A DNA stretch of 22,488 nt from positions 1 to 22,488 of the forward strand of contig CAZXCQ010000079.1 of assembly GCA_964639275.1 (NCBI GenBank), written 5' to 3'. A program made the position numbers and the translations under genes. The DNA comes from CAZXCQ01 sp964639275. Its GTDB lineage: Bacteria; Desulfobacterota; DSM-4660; Desulfatiglandales; Desulfatiglandaceae. Below are positions 21,366 through 22,488 of this stretch, one piece after another (position 1 is the stretch's first letter; each line of letters starts with the position of its first letter). The notes beneath the pieces are model-generated. The model made no database searches. It saw nothing but the letters and a program-made list of their open reading frames with translations, and was not told the DNA's origin.

Positions 21366-22355
21366 TCAAGGACTCTTTTTTTCCATCCTTTCATAGGCGT
21401 CGATGATTTCCTGAACCAACGGATGCCTTATTACATCATCTCTTGAAAAGTAGATAAATCGGATCCCCTTGATCCCCTTCAGGATCTCTTTGGCCTCTAT
21501 GAGCCCGGAGGTCTTTCCATCCGGCAGGTCTGTCTGGGTCACATCTCCGGTGATCACGGCCTTACAGCTAAAACCCAGCCGGGTCAGAAACATCTTCATC
21601 TGCTCAGAAGTGGCATTCTGTGCCTCATCCAGGATGACAAAGGAGTCATTTAAGGTCCTGCCCCTCATAAAGGCAAGGGGGGCCACCTCGATAATACCCT
21701 GTTCAAGGAGCCGGGATACGTTCTCAAACTCCATCATATCATGGAGCGCGTCATACAAGGGTCTCAGGTAAGGGTTTACCTTTTCATATAGATCTCCCGG
21801 CAAAAAACCCAGATGTTCGCCTGCCTCCACGGCCGGTCTTGCCAGGACAACGCGGTTTACCCGATTCTTTACCAGCGAGGAGACAGCCATAGCCATGGCA
21901 AGATAAGTCTTTCCGGTCCCGGCTGGCCCAATCCCAAATACAATATCAAATTTTCTGATACTGTCGACATATTCCTTCTGATTGATTGTCCTGGGCGCGA
22001 TGACCTTTTTCTTGGAAGAGATATAGACCTCGTCTTTGAATATCTTCTTGAGGTCAACGGAATGATCGCTGCTCAGAATCCTGGTGGCATAGTCTACATC
22101 ATTGGGATAGATGGGATAGTCTGCCCTCAGGAGATCGTAGAGCTGATTCAAGACCCTTTCCGCCAGTTCCACCTCCCAATCCCTGCCCTCGAGCAAAATG
22201 AGATTTCCCCTTACGTGAACCGAGACCCCAATCTGTTTTTCCAACATCTGCAGATGCCGGTTGTGCTCTCCGCAGAGGCTACGCATCAGCTCATGGTCGG
22301 GAAAGGTCAGCCTCTTACTGATGTCGTCTTCACTTACGGGATCGGGTCTTTCCAA
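21366..22355 (-). CDS. PhoH-like ATPase
   Basis: A 329-residue cytoplasmic P-loop ATPase of the PhoH/YbeZ family, linked to RNA metabolism and usually encoded next to ybeY. It has an N-terminal KH-like segment (RLTFPDHELMRSLCGEHNRH to about residue 75), Walker A GPAGTGKT (143-150), LARPAVEAGEHLGFLPGD (191-208), Walker B FVILDEAQN (239-247) and TGDVTQTDLP. A TTG at 22355 with the strong AGGGAGGTGG ribosome binding site is preferred to a TTG at 22406, which lacks one and adds a glycine-rich stretch. It is the first gene of the block; the 131-173 bp gap to the next gene shows no clear terminator. Confidence 0.93.
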   Translation of the reverse strand: MERPDPVSEDDISKRLTFPDHELMRSLCGEHNRHLQMLEKQIGVSVHVRGNLILLEGRDWEVELAERVLNQLYDLLRADYPIYPNDVDYATRILSSDHSVDLKKIFKDEVYISSKKKVIAPRTINQKEYVDSIRKFDIVFGIGPAGTGKTYLAMAMAVSSLVKNRVNRVVLARPAVEAGEHLGFLPGDLYEKVNPYLRPLYDALHDMMEFENVSRLLEQGIIEVAPLAFMRGRTLNDSFVILDEAQNATSEQMKMFLTRLGFSCKAVITGDVTQTDLPDGKTSGLIEAKEILKGIKGIRFIYFSRDDVIRHPLVQEIIDAYERMEKKSP

Positions 22356-22422
22356 TAAACCACCTCCCTCCCCCTGGCCTCCAATGCCGGTTCGCTTTTG
22401 GGCCAAATATTCTGTCTTTGTA

Positions 22423-22488
22423 GTATCAATTCAGCTTTCTGCAAAATTGGCAGTGCAACAGGGATATGGGGGTTCGGAATCCCCATAC
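22423..22488 (+). repeat. Dispersed stem-loop repeat, copy B (cut by window end)
   Basis: GTATCAATTCAGCTTTCTGC then AAAATTGG matches copy A at 4031-4123 almost base for base. It continues into the hairpin ATATGGGGGTTCGGAATCCC and on to CATAC, where the window ends. One stem pair differs from copy A on both sides (AATG/CATT becomes TATG/CATA), keeping the pairing. It lies upstream of phoH in the opposite direction. Confidence 0.7.

Overview
The window looks like a chromosomal segment of a Desulfobacterota (former Deltaproteobacteria) bacterium, perhaps of the syntrophic or sulfate-reducing kind. The evidence is the gene order phoH - 7TM-HD - ybeY - pdxJ - acpS - tsaE - lysC, the thiolase/DUF35 pair, frequent GTG and TTG starts, and moderately high GC. 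This placement is an inference from family resemblance; no rRNA or other phylogenetic marker RNA is present.

Left part (1-3990, plus strand): a small conserved protein of unknown function, then a textbook sigma70-type promoter (516-544). The promoter serves a tight operon of a non-decarboxylating thiolase, its DUF35/OB-fold zinc-ribbon partner, prmA (ribosomal protein L11 methyltransferase) and rsmE (16S rRNA m3U1498 methyltransferase).

Accessory belt (3990-8540): mostly debris with two intact genes. It holds copy A of a dispersed stem-loop repeat, a broken HNH endonuclease, an intact Hal2/CysQ-type PAP phosphatase, a possible antiporter scrap under the phosphatase's ribosome binding site, and an intact exported lipoprotein of the linalool dehydratase/isomerase (LinD) family. 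It then has two divergent Y1 (REP-type) transposase remnants facing each other across a 42-bp perfect palindrome, and the C-terminal tail of a TPR/adenylate-cyclase-type protein with an in-frame stop.

Right part (8539-22355, minus strand): housekeeping genes read right to left. The first block is phoH, a 7TM-HD phosphohydrolase, ybeY, pdxJ, acpS, tsaE, lysC and a ComEA-like protein. After copy C of the repeat come tsaD, a DUF2062 membrane protein, rsmA/ksgA, panC, metK and ahcY. Themes are RNA maturation and translation quality (PhoH/YbeY, TsaE and TsaD for t6A, RsmA), cofactors (PdxJ, AcpS, PanC) and the methyl cycle (MetK, AhcY). The methyl cycle supplies SAM for and removes SAH from the methyltransferases PrmA, RsmE and RsmA in the same window. 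Copy B of the repeat is cut by the right end.

Most notable: the LinD-family lipoprotein, the palindrome joining two transposase remnants broken at the same codon, the three-copy repeat family with a compensatory stem change, and the 101-bp overlap of the 7TM-HD gene with ybeY. I found no tRNA, rRNA, CRISPR array or complete mobile element.
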